A program made the position numbers and the translations under genes. From contig NZ_CP082904.1 of the NCBI RefSeq assembly GCF_023517775.1, positions 3,534,001 through 3,598,000 of the forward strand: a stretch of 64,000 nt of DNA, written 5' to 3'. Every line of letters begins with the position of its first letter. Within the stretch, counting starts at the first letter, position 1. The DNA is from Mixta hanseatica. Its GTDB lineage: Bacteria; Pseudomonadota; Gammaproteobacteria; Enterobacterales; Enterobacteriaceae. The notes beneath the pieces were generated by a model. It searched no databases. It was not told where the DNA came from and saw only the letters and a list, made by a program, of their open reading frames with translations. This document shows positions 19,578 to 30,319 of this stretch, piece by piece.

Positions 19578-21569
19578 TTACAGAATCGCTTTCGCTTTTG
19601 CGACGACGTTCTCAACGGTAAAACCAAACAGCTCGAACAGTTTCTCAGCCGGAGCGGATTCACCGAAGCTGGTCATGCCGATAACCGCGCCGTTTAGGCC
19701 GGTATACTTGTACCAGTAGTCAGCAATGCCCGCTTCGATCGCGACGCGCGCGCTGACCGCCTTCGGCAGCACGGACTCACGGTAAGCCTCATCCTGCTTA
19801 TCGAACGCATCGGTAGATGGCATAGAAACCACACGTACCTGATAGCCTTCAGAGGTCAGCTTATCCCAGGCGGCAACCGCCAGTTCCACTTCGGAACCGG
19901 TAGCGATCAGGATCAGCTGCGGCTGACCTTCGCACGCTTTCAGCACATAGGCGCCGCGCGCGATGTTAGCCAGTTGCTCAGGGCTACGGGCCTGCTGCGC
20001 CAGATTCTGACGGGAGAAAATCAGCGCGGTCGGACCATCCTGACGCTCAATGGCATATTTCCATGCCACGGCGGATTCAACCTGATCGCACGGACGCCAG
20101 GTGCTCATGTTCGGCGTAACGCGCAGGCTGGCGATCTGTTCCACCGGCTGATGCGTCGGGCCATCCTCGCCCAGACCGATTGAGTCATGGGTATAGACCA
20201 TCACCTGGCGAATCTTCATCAGCGCTGCCATACGCGCCGCGTTACGGGCATATTCCACAAACATCAGGAAGGTGGCGGTGTAAGGCAGGAAACCGCCGTG
20301 CAGCGCGATGCCGTTAGCGATAGCGGTCATACCGAATTCACGTACGCCGTAGTGGATATAGTTACCAGCCGCATCATCGTTGATGCCTTTAGAACCGGAC
20401 CACATGGTCAGGTTGCTCGGCGCCAGGTCAGCAGAACCGCCCAGATATTCCGGCAGCAGTTTACCAAACGCTTCGATAGCGTTCTGCGAGGCTTTACGGC
20501 TGGCGATTTTGGCCGGGTTGGCCTGCAACTGTTCAATAAATTTCTGCGACTCTTCCTGCCAGTTGGCGGGCAGTTCGTTGTTCATGCGGCGCGTAAACTC
20601 AGCGGCCAGTTCCGGATAGGCCTGCGCGTAGGCATCAAATTTCTGCTGCCACGCGGCTTCTTTTACGCGACCCGCTTCTTTCGCATCCCACTCGGCATAA
20701 ATATCCTGCGGGATAACAAAAGGCGCATGTTCCCAGCCCAGCTGTTTGCGGGTCAGGACGATTTCATCATCGCCCAGCGGCGCGCCGTGTGAATCATGGG
20801 TGCCGGCTTTATTCGGCGAGCCGAAACCGATAACGGTTTTGCACATCAGCAGTGACGGCTTATCGCTTACCGCTTTCGCTTCTTCAATCGCTTTTTTAAT
20901 CGCGTCGGCGTCGTGGCCGTCTACGCCGCGCACCACGTGCCAGCCGTAGGCTTCAAAACGGGCCGCGGTATCGTCGCTGAACCAGCCTTCGATATGACCG
21001 TCAATGGAGATGCCGTTGTCATCGTAAAACGCAACCAGCTTGCCCAGCTTCAGGGTACCGGCCAGCGAGCAGACCTCATGAGAGATGCCTTCCATCATGC
21101 AGCCGTCGCCCATAAACACGTAAGTGTGATGATCGACAATGTCATGATTCGGACGGTTGAACTGCGCCGCCATGGTACGTTCCGCGATCGCCATGCCTAC
21201 CGCATTAGCAATACCCTGCCCCAGCGGACCAGTGGTAGTTTCCACGCCTGCGGTATAGCCATATTCCGGGTGACCCGGCGTTTTAGAGTGCAGCTGACGG
21301 AAGTTTTTCAGCTCTTCGATCGGCAGATCGTAGCCGGTGAGATGCAGCAGGCTATAGATCAGCATAGATCCGTGACCGTTAGAGAGCACGAAGCGATCGC
21401 GATCGGCCCACAGCGGGTTGGTCGGATTGTGGTTCAGATAATCACGCCACAACACTTCGGCAATATCCGCCATGCCCATCGGGGCGCCCGGATGACCAGA
21501 TTTCGCTTGTTGTACTGCATCCATGCTCAAGGCGCGAACGGCGTTGGCAAGCTCTTTACGAGAAGACAT
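19578..21569 (-). CDS. tktA: Transketolase
   Basis: TktA moves two-carbon units between sugar phosphates in the non-oxidative pentose phosphate pathway using thiamine diphosphate. The 663-residue length equals E. coli TktA. Visible motifs are [20 protein letters not shown], the thiamine-diphosphate motif [22 protein letters not shown], the pyrimidine-binding [15 protein letters not shown] and [17 protein letters not shown]. It is co-linear with loiP, speB and speA as in E. coli. Confidence 0.97.
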   Translation of the reverse strand: MSSRKELANAVRALSMDAVQQAKSGHPGAPMGMADIAEVLWRDYLNHNPTNPLWADRDRFVLSNGHGSMLIYSLLHLTGYDLPIEELKNFRQLHSKTPGHPEYGYTAGVETTTGPLGQGIANAVGMAIAERTMAAQFNRPNHDIVDHHTYVFMGDGCMMEGISHEVCSLAGTLKLGKLVAFYDDNGISIDGHIEGWFSDDTAARFEAYGWHVVRGVDGHDADAIKKAIEEAKAVSDKPSLLMCKTVIGFGSPNKAGTHDSHGAPLGDDEIVLTRKQLGWEHAPFVIPQDIYAEWDAKEAGRVKEAAWQQKFDAYAQAYPELAAEFTRRMNNELPANWQEESQKFIEQLQANPAKIASRKASQNAIEAFGKLLPEYLGGSADLAPSNLTMWSGSKGINDDAAGNYIHYGVREFGMTAIANGIALHGGFLPYTATFLMFVEYARNAARMAALMKIRQVMVYTHDSIGLGEDGPTHQPVEQIASLRVTPNMSTWRPCDQVESAVAWKYAIERQDGPTALIFSRQNLAQQARSPEQLANIARGAYVLKACEGQPQLILIATGSEVELAVAAWDKLTSEGYQVRVVSMPSTDAFDKQDEAYRESVLPKAVSARVAIEAGIADYWYKYTGLNGAVIGMTSFGESAPAEKLFELFGFTVENVVAKAKAIL

Positions 21570-21858
21570 GTGTTACTCCAGGTCGGATTAATGCTTCGCC
21601 GTCCTTAACCTATTGTAATTAATGAGTTATCAGGCAAAGCCAGAGAAAAGTCGCCAAACAATGTACATGAAAAGCGGGGTGGAAGTACATGGCGTGAGAT
21701 GCGAAATATCAGGGACAATTCGCGCTTTAAGCGTTGTCTACTGGGCTTTGTATATTGAAACCGCTATAAGAGAACCTTCCTGGGAAGAGCGCCACGCGCC
21801 TTTTTATTCAGGACCGATTATTTTTACTACCTTGTTACTGTGATGGGATATGAATGGA

Positions 21859-22614
21859 ATGAAAATCCGTGCTTCTTTGATGGCCCTGTCGGTCGCCACT
21901 TTACTTTCAGGCTGTCAGAATATTGACAGCTCCGCGCTGATGCAGTCTGGCGCGCAGGCTTTCCAGGCCGCCACCCTCAGCGAAGAGCAGGTTAAGACGC
22001 TGAGTGACCAGTCCTGCCAGCAAATGGACAGCGAAGCGCAGATCGCGCAGTCCGGCAGCACCTACCAGCAGCGTCTGGATAAAATCGCCGCCGCGTTGGG
22101 CAATAATATTAATGGCACGCCGGCTAACTATAAGGTCTATATCACCAAAGATGTTAACGCCTGGGCGATGGCCAACGGCTGCATCCGCGTTTATAGCGGC
22201 CTGATGGATATGATGACCGACAACGAAGTTGAGGCGGTGCTGGGTCATGAGATGGGCCACGTTGCGCTGGGCCACTCGCGTAAAGCGATGCAACTGGCCT
22301 ACGCCACTACGGCGGCGCGCACCGCGGTAGCCTCGATAGGCGGCGTCGCTGCTACGCTGTCGCAGTCGCAGTTGGGCGAGCTGGGCGAAAAACTGGTTAA
22401 CGCGCAGTTCTCGCAAACGCAGGAGTCGCAGGCGGATGACTACTCTTACGACCTGCTGAAAAAACGCGGCATCAACCCGAACGGTCTGGTTACCAGCTTT
22501 GAAAAACTGGCGAAGCTGGAAGGCACCCACCAAAGCTCAATGTTTGACGATCACCCGCCTTCTGAAGCGCGCGCCGAACATATCAAAGAGCGTATCGCGG
22601 CCGATAACAAATAA
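21859..22614 (+). CDS. loiP: Outer-membrane M48 metalloprotease LoiP
   Basis: LoiP (YggG) is a zinc metalloprotease lipoprotein of the outer membrane, induced by low ionic strength in E. coli. The 251-residue product starts with a lipoprotein signal (MKIRASLMALSVATLLSGC; Cys at the lipobox) and carries the zinc motif VLGHEMGHVALGH and the downstream glutamate in ESQADDYSYDLL. I favour the ATG at 21859 because GGGA lies about 10 nt upstream and it matches E. coli; the ATG at 21850 is too close to that site. The 280 bp upstream, back to tktA, hold no supportable gene. Confidence 0.94.
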   Translation: MKIRASLMALSVATLLSGCQNIDSSALMQSGAQAFQAATLSEEQVKTLSDQSCQQMDSEAQIAQSGSTYQQRLDKIAAALGNNINGTPANYKVYITKDVNAWAMANGCIRVYSGLMDMMTDNEVEAVLGHEMGHVALGHSRKAMQLAYATTAARTAVASIGGVAATLSQSQLGELGEKLVNAQFSQTQESQADDYSYDLLKKRGINPNGLVTSFEKLAKLEGTHQSSMFDDHPPSEARAEHIKERIAADNK

Positions 22615-22647
22615 GCGGCTTACGCCATATAGCAGATTGGCTGATAT

Positions 22648-22668
22648 CCCGCGCCTGAACGGCGCGGG
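22648..22668. terminator. Hairpin between convergent loiP and speB
   Basis: CCCGCGCC/GGCGCGGG around TGAAC forms a strong 8-bp stem between the two convergent stop codons. There is no good U-run on either side, so it may be a weak bidirectional terminator. Confidence 0.4.
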
Positions 22669-22714
22669 TTGGCCTGCGGCAAGCTTTCGCCCAGGCCTGC
22701 CAGGACGCGATCGA

Positions 22715-23650
22715 TTAGCCTTTATTAGCTTTATTCGCCGCCTGAACGTGCAACATATCCAGCGCGATGGTTGCCGCCGCCAGCGAGGTCAGATCGGACT
22801 GGTCGTAGCCTGGCGCCACTTCAACCAGATCCATACCGACGATATTCAGCCCCTGCAAACCGCGAATCAGCTTCAGCGCTTTATCGGTGGTCAGGCCGCC
22901 AATTACCGGCGTACCGGTGCCAGGCGCGTGCGCCGGATCCAGGCAGTCAATATCGAAGGTCAGATATACCGGCATATCGCCGACAATCTGCTTCACCTGC
23001 GCCAGAATATCGTCAACGCCGCGATCGTTAACCTGCGCCGCATCCAGCACCTGATAGCCAAGGTTTTTATCAAACTCGGTACGAATACCGATCTGTACCG
23101 AACGCTGCGGATCGATCAGACCTTCATTCGGCGCATGGTGGAACATGGTGCCGTGGTCAAATTTCGGGCCGTTGGAATAGGTGTCGGTGTGCGCATCGAA
23201 ATGGACCAGCGCCATCTTACCGAAATGCTTCGCATGGGCGCGCAGCAACGGTAACGTAATGTAGTGGTCGCCGCCAAAAGTCAGCATACGCTTGCCGCTG
23301 GCCAGCAGTTTCTCAGCATGCGCCTGCAGCTTGTCGGTCAGATCCTGAGAATCACCGAATGCGTACACCAAATCGCCGCAGTCGATCACGTTCAAACGCT
23401 CGCGCAGATCGAAATCCCACGGCCAACGGCAGCCTTCCCACGCCAGGTTAGTCGAGATCTGGCGAATCGCGCCCGGGCCAAGGCGGCTACCGGGACGACC
23501 AGAGGTTGCGGCATCAAAAGGCACGCCGGTGATGACCCATTCAGCATCGCTGTCGTACGGCTGGAAGTTCAGAGGTAAACGCAGAAAGCCAAAAGCGTTG
23601 GAAACCAGCGAGTTATCGTACTGATGACCTAAGGTGTTGGTGTTATTCAT
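22715..23650 (-). CDS. speB: Agmatinase
   Basis: SpeB hydrolyses agmatine to putrescine and urea, following SpeA. The 311-residue ureohydrolase has the di-manganese ligands in [21 protein letters not shown] and [20 protein letters not shown]. It lies downstream of speA on the same strand, separated by a strong terminator-like hairpin, so it may depend on read-through or its own promoter. It is a few residues longer than E. coli SpeB (306). Confidence 0.97.
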   Translation of the reverse strand: MNNTNTLGHQYDNSLVSNAFGFLRLPLNFQPYDSDAEWVITGVPFDAATSGRPGSRLGPGAIRQISTNLAWEGCRWPWDFDLRERLNVIDCGDLVYAFGDSQDLTDKLQAHAEKLLASGKRMLTFGGDHYITLPLLRAHAKHFGKMALVHFDAHTDTYSNGPKFDHGTMFHHAPNEGLIDPQRSVQIGIRTEFDKNLGYQVLDAAQVNDRGVDDILAQVKQIVGDMPVYLTFDIDCLDPAHAPGTGTPVIGGLTTDKALKLIRGLQGLNIVGMDLVEVAPGYDQSDLTSLAAATIALDMLHVQAANKANKG

Positions 23651-23699
23651 TACAACTCCTTTTATTCATGACGGCGCGGCCGGCATGGTTGTTCAGATG

Positions 23700-23743
23700 A
23701 AAAAAATCCCCTCCGCGTCGTTAAACCCGACGAGGAAGGGATT
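23700..23743 (-). terminator. Rho-independent terminator between speA and speB
   Basis: Read leftward, a 16-bp stem with one mismatch (AATCCCTTCCTCGTCG pairing with CGACGCGGAGGGGATT) is followed by a run of U. It lies 80 bp past the speA stop and 50 bp before speB, so speB is likely expressed partly independently. Confidence 0.85.
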
Positions 23744-23822
23744 GATGAGCTAGCTGACGGCGATTATCGCCGCGCGGCACGCAGGCGGCAATGTCATTTT
23801 TGACGTGCCGCCGCATTGCCGC

Positions 23823-25799
23823 TTATTCGTCTTCTAAATAAGTATAGCCGTAGAGGCCCGCCTCGAACTCTTCAAGGAACTGCGCGCGCAGCTCATCGTC
23901 AAGATCGGTCTGCTTGACCTGATTGCGGAACAGATCCAACAGCTCCTGCGGATTCAACTGAACATATTCCAGCATGTCCGCCACGGTGTCACCTTCATCG
24001 GACAGCTCTACTTCCACGCTGCCGTCGGCGAAAGCGTAAACGTTCACCGCCTCCGTATCGCCGAACAGATTGTGCATATTGCCGAGGATTTCCTGGTAAG
24101 CGCCCACCATAAAGAAGCCCAGCATCGGTGGATTATCCACGTCGTACTGCGGCATCGGCATGGTAGTAGCAATACCGTCGCCATCAACGTAGTGATCGAT
24201 GGTGCCGTCGGAGTCACAGGTAATGTCGAGCAGCACGGCGCGGCGCTCCGGCGTCTTATTCAGCCCTTCCAGCGGCAGTACCGGGAACAGCTGGTCAATG
24301 CCCCACGCGTCCGGCATGGACTGGAACAGCGAGAAGTTAACGTAAATCTTATCCGCCATGCGTTCCTGCAGCTCATCGATAATCGGACGATGAGCGCGGT
24401 TGCTGGGGTCGAGATGCTGCTGAATATAGTGACAGATACTCAGATAGAGCTGCTCGGCCCAGGCGCGCTGCGACAGATCGTAGGTGCCCTGCGAATAACC
24501 GGTATGAATATCGTGCAGATCCATCTGGCTGTCGTGCAGCCACTCACGCAGCGAACGGCGCGTATTCGGCTCGTGCATCTCCTGCCAGGTTTCCCACATG
24601 CTTAGCAGCGGACGCGGCGCATCCTCCGCCGGCGCGGACGGCTTGCTGAACTCGCTGCGCTCAACGCCGATAATATTGGAAACCAGTACGGTGTGGTGCG
24701 CGGTCACCGCACGGCCTGATTCGGTAATCACCGTCGGATGCGGTAAGCCATGTTCTTCACAGGCGTCGCCAATCGCCCAGATGACGTTGTTGGCGTATTC
24801 GTTCAGGCCGTAGTTAACGGAACAGTCCGACTGCGAGCGCGTGCCTTCATAATCCACGCCCAGGCCGCCGCCGACGTCGAAACATTGAATATTAACGCCC
24901 AGCTTCGCCAGTTCCACATAGAAACGCGCAGATTCACGCACGCCGGTGGCGATATCACGGATATTGGCCATCTGTGAGCCGAGATGGAAATGCAGCAGCT
25001 GCAGGCTGTCGAGACGCCCGGCGTTGCGCATAATGTCCACCAGCTGTAGCACCTGCGAAGCGGACAGACCGAACTTCGATTTTTCACCGCCGCTGGACTG
25101 CCATTTACCGGAGCCTTGCGAAGCCAGACGGGCGCGGATACCCAGGCGCGGTATCACATTCAGGCGTTCCGCTTCTTCCAGCACCAGTTTCACCTCGGTC
25201 ATTTTTTCGATAACCAGGTAAACCTTATGGCCCATTTTTTCGCCAATTAGCGCCAGACGGATATATTCGCGATCTTTATAGCCGTTGCAGACGATCACCG
25301 TACGCGTCATGCCGGCATGCGCCAGCACCGCCATCAGCTCTGCTTTCGAACCCGCTTCCAGGCCCAGCGGCTCGCCGGAATGGATCAGCGATTCAATTAC
25401 GCGCTTATGCTGGTTAACCTTGATCGGGTAAACCAGGAAGTAGTCGCCCTTATAGCCGTAGGACTCACGCGCGCGTTTAAAGGCGGCGTTAATGGAGCGC
25501 AGACGGTGCTGTAAAATCTGCGGAAAGCAGAACAGCGCCGGCAGACGCTGACCATCAGCTTCACGCTCTTTCACCAGGCGGGCCAGGTCTACGCGCACTT
25601 CCGGCATATCCGGATCGGGACAGACGCTAATATGCCCCAGCTCGTTGACGTCGTAATAGTTGTTGCCCCACCAGGCAATGTTATAGGTGCGCAGCATTCT
25701 GCTCGCCTCTTGATCGCTCATCGCCACCTCCTGCATCGAGCGCAGTCCACCCTGTTCGCCTGCTGACGAACCCTTGATATTCTTTATGTCGTCAGACAT
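23823..25799 (-). CDS. speA: Biosynthetic arginine decarboxylase
   Basis: SpeA decarboxylates arginine to agmatine in the arginine route to putrescine. The 658-residue fold type III PLP enzyme has the PLP lysine in [14 protein letters not shown], the glycine-rich PLP loop [20 protein letters not shown] and the conserved [17 protein letters not shown] start at MSDDIKN (25799) because TGAGG lies 7-8 nt upstream and the length then equals E. coli; an ATG 15 bp upstream lacks a ribosome site. The unusual leader at 25792-26200 suggests control at the RNA level. Confidence 0.97.
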   Translation of the reverse strand: MSDDIKNIKGSSAGEQGGLRSMQEVAMSDQEASRMLRTYNIAWWGNNYYDVNELGHISVCPDPDMPEVRVDLARLVKEREADGQRLPALFCFPQILQHRLRSINAAFKRARESYGYKGDYFLVYPIKVNQHKRVIESLIHSGEPLGLEAGSKAELMAVLAHAGMTRTVIVCNGYKDREYIRLALIGEKMGHKVYLVIEKMTEVKLVLEEAERLNVIPRLGIRARLASQGSGKWQSSGGEKSKFGLSASQVLQLVDIMRNAGRLDSLQLLHFHLGSQMANIRDIATGVRESARFYVELAKLGVNIQCFDVGGGLGVDYEGTRSQSDCSVNYGLNEYANNVIWAIGDACEEHGLPHPTVITESGRAVTAHHTVLVSNIIGVERSEFSKPSAPAEDAPRPLLSMWETWQEMHEPNTRRSLREWLHDSQMDLHDIHTGYSQGTYDLSQRAWAEQLYLSICHYIQQHLDPSNRAHRPIIDELQERMADKIYVNFSLFQSMPDAWGIDQLFPVLPLEGLNKTPERRAVLLDITCDSDGTIDHYVDGDGIATTMPMPQYDVDNPPMLGFFMVGAYQEILGNMHNLFGDTEAVNVYAFADGSVEVELSDEGDTVADMLEYVQLNPQELLDLFRNQVKQTDLDDELRAQFLEEFEAGLYGYTYLEDE

Positions 25800-25932
25800 T
25801 GCGAACCTCAACATTAATTAGTGTTGCAGAATAATTAACAACTATCGCAGTTTGGCGCGGCCAGAACAAGCCACCTTCCAGCGAGGTCGCCAGCATAAAA
25901 TGCTGAACTGTCGCCTCAGCCCACTGCGTCAT
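25792..25932 (-). CDS. yqgB: YqgB-like small protein overlapping the speA start
   Basis: A 46-codon ORF begins [14 protein letters not shown] and ends 8 bp inside speA in another frame. Its core [13 protein letters not shown] resembles AAIVVNCFTLNKI of E. coli YqgB, which sits at the same place upstream of speA. YqgB is a small protein of unclear function, linked to acid adaptation and virulence in Salmonella. A GTG at 25950, with GGAG 9 nt before it, is an alternative start that adds six codons. Overlap with the speA start suggests translational coupling. The identification is from a short match plus position. Confidence 0.5.
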   Translation of the reverse strand: MTQWAEATVQHFMLATSLEGGLFWPRQTAIVVNYSATLINVEVRNV

Positions 25933-25975
25933 TGATTCAGTGTAAAACACGTCGCCGAACTCCGTGTTGCGGGAT

Positions 25976-26015
25976 AAAAAAAAGCATCAGCTCACCTTCA
26001 GCTAAAACTGAAGGC
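25976..26015 (-). promoter_or_regulatory. Terminator- or attenuator-like structure in the speA leader
   Basis: Read leftward, CCTTCAG-TTTTAG-CTGAAGG forms a 7-bp hairpin. An overlapping alternative, TTAGCT/AGCTGA, ends three bases before a run of eight U (25976-25983). The two pairings exclude each other, as in attenuators. The element lies between a well-initiated small ORF and the YqgB-like ORF, about 175 bp before speA. A switching role is inferred. Confidence 0.5.
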
Positions 26016-26037
26016 ACCCAGTCAAAACTGTAGCAAG

Positions 26038-26178
26038 TTAGCCTGCGCTCGTGTCGTGATGATGACCGAAACAGAGAAAGCGTTGGCGGAAAAGGCTGGC
26101 GGAGGAGCAAACGGAAAGAGACGAATGCACATCAGTGCAGCGGAGCGAACCGGAAGAAAGGGTGAAAACCTGGTTCAT
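26038..26178 (-). CDS. Putative 46-residue leader peptide upstream of speA
   Basis: This ORF (MNQVFTLSSGSLRCTDVHSS onward) is preceded by GGAGGTGAT at the ideal 7-nt spacing, a nearly full complement of the 16S rRNA 3' end. The peptide is Ser- and Cys-rich, ends with a His triplet and HDTSAG, and has no domain I recognise. It stops 23 bp before the attenuator-like hairpin. Its ribosome site is the strongest in the region, which argues that it is translated. It could be a regulatory leader for speA; function is inferred only. No other gene is visible between 26200 and metK. Confidence 0.45.
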   Translation of the reverse strand: MNQVFTLSSGSLRCTDVHSSLSVCSSASLFRQRFLCFGHHHDTSAG

Positions 26179-26446
26179 TACTCGTATCACCTCCACACAT
26201 GTTGGGCATGTGGAAAATAGGCCTGAGGGTGAAAATCAGATATCTCATCTGACGGGCCAGACGCCGTAAGCGTCCTGATTTCTCGCTGAAAACAGCAGCC
26301 GCGTTTTATACCGCTCGCGCGGGCAAAATGCAAAAACAAATTATGTAAGCTGAGGTTGCCGTCAGGATATTGGCCGCGCTGCCGATATTAGAAAGCACCG
26401 CCCGACAAAAAAGGGCTGGCAATTCGCTTACAGAGTAACCTAAAAT

Positions 26447-26478
26447 AGACGTCCAGATGTTAATCCGTCTAAACTGGT
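26447..26478. promoter_or_regulatory. MetJ operator (tandem met boxes) upstream of metK
   Basis: Adjacent 8-mers AGACGTCC, AGATGTTA, ATCCGTCT and AAACTGGT follow the tandem pattern of met boxes (consensus AGACGTCT), the first and third being the best. They lie 112-143 bp upstream of metK. MetJ with S-adenosylmethionine represses metK in E. coli, so this is the expected operator. Confidence 0.75.
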
Positions 26479-26589
26479 TAACTTCTGTGCTGCACGCGGC
26501 TTTGCCTGAAGGGGCGTTGGACCAGGCTAAGCCCTTTTCCTGCGTCGGGCAGTTGTTCATTAAACCGTTTTAGTAAGGTAAAGAATAAA

Positions 26590-27741
26590 ATGGCTAAACA
26601 CCTTTTTACCTCAGAGTCCGTATCCGAGGGACATCCTGATAAAATCGCCGACCAAATTTCGGACGCCGTTCTTGATGCGATCCTCGCTCAGGATCCGAAA
26701 GCGCGCGTGGCTTGCGAGACCTATGTGAAGACCGGTATGGTCCTGGTCGGTGGTGAGATCACGACCAGCGCCTGGGTTGATATCGAAGAAATCACTCGCC
26801 AGACCGTGCGTGATATTGGCTATGTTCACTCTGATATGGGCTTTGACGCTAACTCCTGCGCCGTTCTGAGTGCTATCGGCAAGCAGTCGCCGGATATCAA
26901 TCAGGGCGTTGACCGCATCGACCCGCTGGAGCAAGGCGCGGGCGACCAGGGCCTGATGTTTGGCTACGCCACCAATGAAACCGACGTGCTGATGCCGGCG
27001 CCGGTGACCTATGCGCACCGTCTGGTGCAGCGTCAGTCTGAAGTGCGTAAAAACGGCAGCCTGCCGTGGCTGCGCCCGGATGCGAAAAGCCAGGTCACCT
27101 TCCAGTACGATGGCGGCAAAATTGTCGGTATCGACGCTGTAGTACTTTCTACCCAGCATGCGGAAGATATCTCCCAGTCCGATCTGCAGGAAGCGGTGAT
27201 GGAAGAGATCATCAAGCCGGTTCTGCCCACCGAATGGCTGAGCTCCGCAACCAAATTCTTCATTAACCCAACCGGACGCTTTGTTATCGGCGGCCCGATG
27301 GGCGATTGCGGCCTGACTGGTCGTAAGATCATCGTTGATACCTACGGCGGCATGGCGCGTCACGGCGGCGGCGCTTTCTCTGGTAAAGACCCGTCTAAAG
27401 TTGACCGTTCAGCGGCTTATGCGGCGCGCTACGTAGCGAAAAACATCGTGGCAGCCGGCCTGGCCGATCGCTGTGAGATTCAGGTTTCCTACGCTATCGG
27501 CGTAGCAGAACCGACCTCTATCATGGTTGAAACCTTCGGTACCGAGAAAGTCTCTACCGAACAGCTGACGTTGCTGGTACGTGAGTTCTTCGACCTGCGT
27601 CCGTACGGTCTGATCCAAATGCTGGATCTGCTGCAGCCGATCTACCGTGAAACGGCAGCCTATGGCCACTTCGGCCGCGAGCATTTCCCATGGGAAAAAA
27701 CCGATAAAGCACAACAGCTGCGCGACGCGGCTGGTCTGTAA
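26590..27741 (+). CDS. metK: S-adenosylmethionine synthase
   Basis: MetK makes S-adenosylmethionine from ATP and methionine; it is essential in E. coli. The 383-residue protein opens with [20 protein letters not shown] and contains the [12 protein letters not shown] hexapeptide region and the P-loop-like [31 protein letters not shown] lies before the ATG. Its product feeds the polyamine route (decarboxylated SAM) and the methyltransferases RsmE and TrmB in this window. It is monocistronic, with a MetJ operator upstream and a terminator downstream. Confidence 0.98.
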   Translation: MAKHLFTSESVSEGHPDKIADQISDAVLDAILAQDPKARVACETYVKTGMVLVGGEITTSAWVDIEEITRQTVRDIGYVHSDMGFDANSCAVLSAIGKQSPDINQGVDRIDPLEQGAGDQGLMFGYATNETDVLMPAPVTYAHRLVQRQSEVRKNGSLPWLRPDAKSQVTFQYDGGKIVGIDAVVLSTQHAEDISQSDLQEAVMEEIIKPVLPTEWLSSATKFFINPTGRFVIGGPMGDCGLTGRKIIVDTYGGMARHGGGAFSGKDPSKVDRSAAYAARYVAKNIVAAGLADRCEIQVSYAIGVAEPTSIMVETFGTEKVSTEQLTLLVREFFDLRPYGLIQMLDLLQPIYRETAAYGHFGREHFPWEKTDKAQQLRDAAGL

Positions 27742-27780
27742 ATCCTGCACGCTGCCACTTTCGTCGGCGGCGCTCATAGC

Positions 27781-27812
27781 AAAAGGGAGCATTAATCGCT
27801 CCCTTTTTTATT
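27781..27812 (+). terminator. Rho-independent terminator after metK
   Basis: GGGAGC-ATTAATC-GCTCCC (27785-27803) is followed directly by TTTTTTATT, a textbook terminator 44 bp after the metK stop. Confidence 0.9.
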
Positions 27813-28069
27813 CCTCATGTTTTTTTTCACCAGCTACACTTTTGTTGCCTGTATTTACCGTTGGCATGATAACGTTTACAAATTGAAAGGCCTTATATTT
27901 CTGCTATTTAGGATTTAATCGCGGATGTATTTTGCCGGGAAATGCGTTATTTTCAGCGTCGTCTGATAGCTGATTAACATCCAACTGTCAGAAACTTAAC
28001 AGGTGCTATACCTTACTGGTTATGTAATCTGGGCCTGGTGATAAATGCTGGTTTTCAGGGTTCTGGCGC

Positions 28070-28085
28070 GTGTAACCGATTACAC
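28070..28085. promoter_or_regulatory. GalR/GalS operator upstream of galP
   Basis: GTGTAACCGATTACAC fits the 16-bp GalR/GalS consensus GTGKAANCGNTTNCAC and lies 83 bp upstream of galP. GalR and GalS repress galP in E. coli in the absence of galactose. Confidence 0.8.
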
Positions 28086-28088
28086 CTC

Positions 28089-28104
28089 TGTGATCCGTCT
28101 CACT
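28089..28104. promoter_or_regulatory. CRP site upstream of galP
   Basis: TGTGA-TCCGTC-TCACT matches nine of ten core CRP positions and is adjacent to the GalR operator, 64 bp before the galP start. The arrangement agrees with catabolite control of galP. The rest of the 27813-28069 gap holds no gene. Confidence 0.65.
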
Positions 28105-28167
28105 TTTCGTCACGCTCAGGTTTCTTAACATTGATAACTACAACGATGGATACTATTCGGAGGCACT

Positions 28168-29565
28168 ATGCCTGGTAATACCCACAAAAGCAGAACCTCG
28201 AATAAGATGATGACCTTATTCGTCTGCTTTCTTGCTGCACTTGCTGGCCTGCTGTTTGGCCTGGATATTGGCGTTATCGCCGGTGCCCTGCCTTTTATCG
28301 CCAAAGATTTTAACGTCACCGCCCATCAACAAGAGTGGATCGTTAGCTCAATGATGTTTGGCGCCGCCATCGGCGCCATCGGCAGCGGCTGGATGTCTTC
28401 CCGCCTCGGCCGTAAAAAAAGCCTGATGGCCGGTGCGATCCTGTTTGTTATCGGTTCTCTCTGGTCGGCCATGGCGCCTAACCCGGAAATGCTGATCGCC
28501 GCGCGCGTGGTGCTTGGCCTGGCCGTGGGCGTCGCCTCTTATACCGCGCCGCTTTATCTGTCAGAGATCGCGCCGGAAAAAATTCGCGGCAGCATGATCT
28601 CTCTTTATCAGCTGATGATCACTATCGGTATTTTAGGCGCTTATCTGTCCGATACCGCTTTTAGCTATACCGGTAACTGGCGCTGGATGCTGGGGGTAAT
28701 CACTATTCCTGCCATTCTGTTGCTGATTGGCGTCTTCTTCCTGCCGAATAGTCCGCGCTGGCTGGCGGCAAAAGGCAACTTCCGTGATGCGCAGCGTGTC
28801 CTGGATCGCCTGCGTGATACCAGTGAGCAGGCAAAGCGTGAGCTGGATGAGATCCGCGAAAGCCTGAAAATCAAACAGACCGGCTGGAGCCTGTTCCGCG
28901 GCAACAGCAACTTCCGTCGCGCAGTATTCCTCGGCGTGCTGTTGCAGGTGATGCAGCAGTTCACCGGTATGAACGTCATCATGTATTACGCGCCGAAAAT
29001 CTTTGAAATCGCTGGCTTTACTAATACCACCGAGCAGATGTGGGGCACGGTCATTGTCGGTCTGATCAACGTACTGGCCACCTTTATCGCTATCGGTTTG
29101 GTGGATCGCTGGGGCCGTAAACCGACGCTGACGCTGGGCTTTCTGGTAATGGCGGTCGGTATGGGTATTCTGGGCACCATGTTGCATATGGGTATCGAAT
29201 CGCCGGGCGCGCAATATTTTGCCGTTGCCATGCTGCTGATGTTTATTATCGGCTTTGCGATGAGCGCCGGTCCGCTGATTTGGGTGCTGTGCTCTGAAAT
29301 TCAGCCGCTGAAAGGGCGTGATTTCGGGATTACCGTTTCCACCACCACGAACTGGATTGCGAATATGATCGTCGGCGCAACCTTCCTGACGATGCTGAAT
29401 ACGCTGGGCAACGCCAACACCTTCTGGGTGTACGCTGGCCTGAATATCCTGTTTATTATCCTGACGGTGATGCTGATCCCCGAGACGAAAAACATCTCTC
29501 TGGAACATATCGAGCGTAACCTGATGTCGGGCAAAAAACTGCGCGATATCGGCTCGCAAGAGTAA
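28168..29565 (+). CDS. galP: Galactose-proton symporter GalP
   Basis: GalP imports galactose, glucose and related hexoses with a proton. The 465-residue major facilitator of the sugar-porter family has 12 predicted helices. Signatures are [16 protein letters not shown] in TM1, [11 protein letters not shown] after TM2, [36 protein letters not shown] in TM7, [10 protein letters not shown], and the C-terminal [12 protein letters not shown]. Very high similarity to E. coli GalP, the same neighbour (metK) and the GalR operator make the name secure. Confidence 0.96.
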   Translation: MPGNTHKSRTSNKMMTLFVCFLAALAGLLFGLDIGVIAGALPFIAKDFNVTAHQQEWIVSSMMFGAAIGAIGSGWMSSRLGRKKSLMAGAILFVIGSLWSAMAPNPEMLIAARVVLGLAVGVASYTAPLYLSEIAPEKIRGSMISLYQLMITIGILGAYLSDTAFSYTGNWRWMLGVITIPAILLLIGVFFLPNSPRWLAAKGNFRDAQRVLDRLRDTSEQAKRELDEIRESLKIKQTGWSLFRGNSNFRRAVFLGVLLQVMQQFTGMNVIMYYAPKIFEIAGFTNTTEQMWGTVIVGLINVLATFIAIGLVDRWGRKPTLTLGFLVMAVGMGILGTMLHMGIESPGAQYFAVAMLLMFIIGFAMSAGPLIWVLCSEIQPLKGRDFGITVSTTTNWIANMIVGATFLTMLNTLGNANTFWVYAGLNILFIILTVMLIPETKNISLEHIERNLMSGKKLRDIGSQE

Positions 29566-29582
29566 TTCTGTCGTCTGATAAC

Positions 29583-29618
29583 AGCCGGGGCCGCATCTGC
29601 CGCCCCGGCTTTTTTTTT
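29583..29618 (+). terminator. Rho-independent terminator after galP
   Basis: AGCCGGGGC (29583-29591) and GCCCCGGCT (29602-29610) form a 9-bp stem followed by eight or more T, just after the galP stop. Confidence 0.92.
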
Positions 29619-29694
29619 CGCCCTGGTTCCCGGGAGCCGCTCGATCATTGCGCCCCATTGTTTTCTTATCATCCGCGCCGTATTCTTTGCCGCT

Positions 29695-30213
29695 ATGAAA
29701 CCCATTCGCCTCCCTGGCACCCTACAGCAGGCCGTTATGCGTGCGCTGCGTGACAAACTGCAGCTGGCTAATCAGCGCCTGGCGCGTAATTATCCGGAAC
29801 CCCAGCTGGTTTATCAGCAGCGCGGTACCGCTGCGGGCACCGCCTGGCTACAAAGCTGGGAGATTCGCCTTAATCCCGTGCTGCTGCTGGAAAACCAGCA
29901 GGCGTTTATCGAAGAGGTGGTGCCACATGAGCTGGCGCACCTGCTGGTATGGCGCCACTTTGGTCGCGTCGCGCCGCATGGCAAAGAGTGGAAATGGATG
30001 ATGGAGACCATTCTGGAGGTACCGGCGCGCCGCACTCATCAGTTTGAAGTCGCCTCGGTACGCGGCAAATCCTGGCCCTACCGCTGCCGCTGTCAGCAAC
30101 ATTATCTGACGGTGCGTCGCCATAATCGCGTCGTGCGCGGTGAAACAGAATACCGCTGCGTTCAGTGCGGCGATCTGCTGGTGGCGGGCGATTACCTTGC
30201 GCCAGGCGGCTAA
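29695..30213 (+). CDS. sprT: SprT family zinc metalloprotease-like protein
   Basis: SprT is a 172-residue protein of the SprT/Spartan family; its role in enterobacteria is not well defined. It has the zinc-metalloprotease motif [16 protein letters not shown] near residue 80 and a C-terminal zinc-ribbon-like region with YRCRC and YRCVQCGD cysteine pairs. E. coli SprT has 165 residues. Its 3' end is followed after about 100 bp by endA, as in E. coli. Confidence 0.92.
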   Translation: MKPIRLPGTLQQAVMRALRDKLQLANQRLARNYPEPQLVYQQRGTAAGTAWLQSWEIRLNPVLLLENQQAFIEEVVPHELAHLLVWRHFGRVAPHGKEWKWMMETILEVPARRTHQFEVASVRGKSWPYRCRCQQHYLTVRRHNRVVRGETEYRCVQCGDLLVAGDYLAPGG

Positions 30214-30319
30214 GCCGCCTGATCAGCGCGCATTTCCCGCCGATCGTCCCTTTAGCATTCCGACAAACGCTGCAATCTGGTACGCTGCGCGCTCTTTTTC
30301 ATCAGTTGAAAAATGGAAT

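Noticed and set aside
21622..21843. 73-codon open frame between tktA and loiP
   Set aside because: No ribosome site and no recognisable sequence; the stretch should hold the divergent promoters.
26085..26160. Cluster of GGA motifs on the plus strand resembling a CsrB/CsrC-type sponge RNA
   Set aside because: The GGAs are not placed in repeated hairpin loops, no terminator follows on the plus strand, and the minus-strand small ORF with a strong ribosome site explains the stretch better.
26200..26589. Possible SAM riboswitch before metK
   Set aside because: No SAM-I or related core is visible; tandem met boxes explain SAM control, as expected in enterobacteria.
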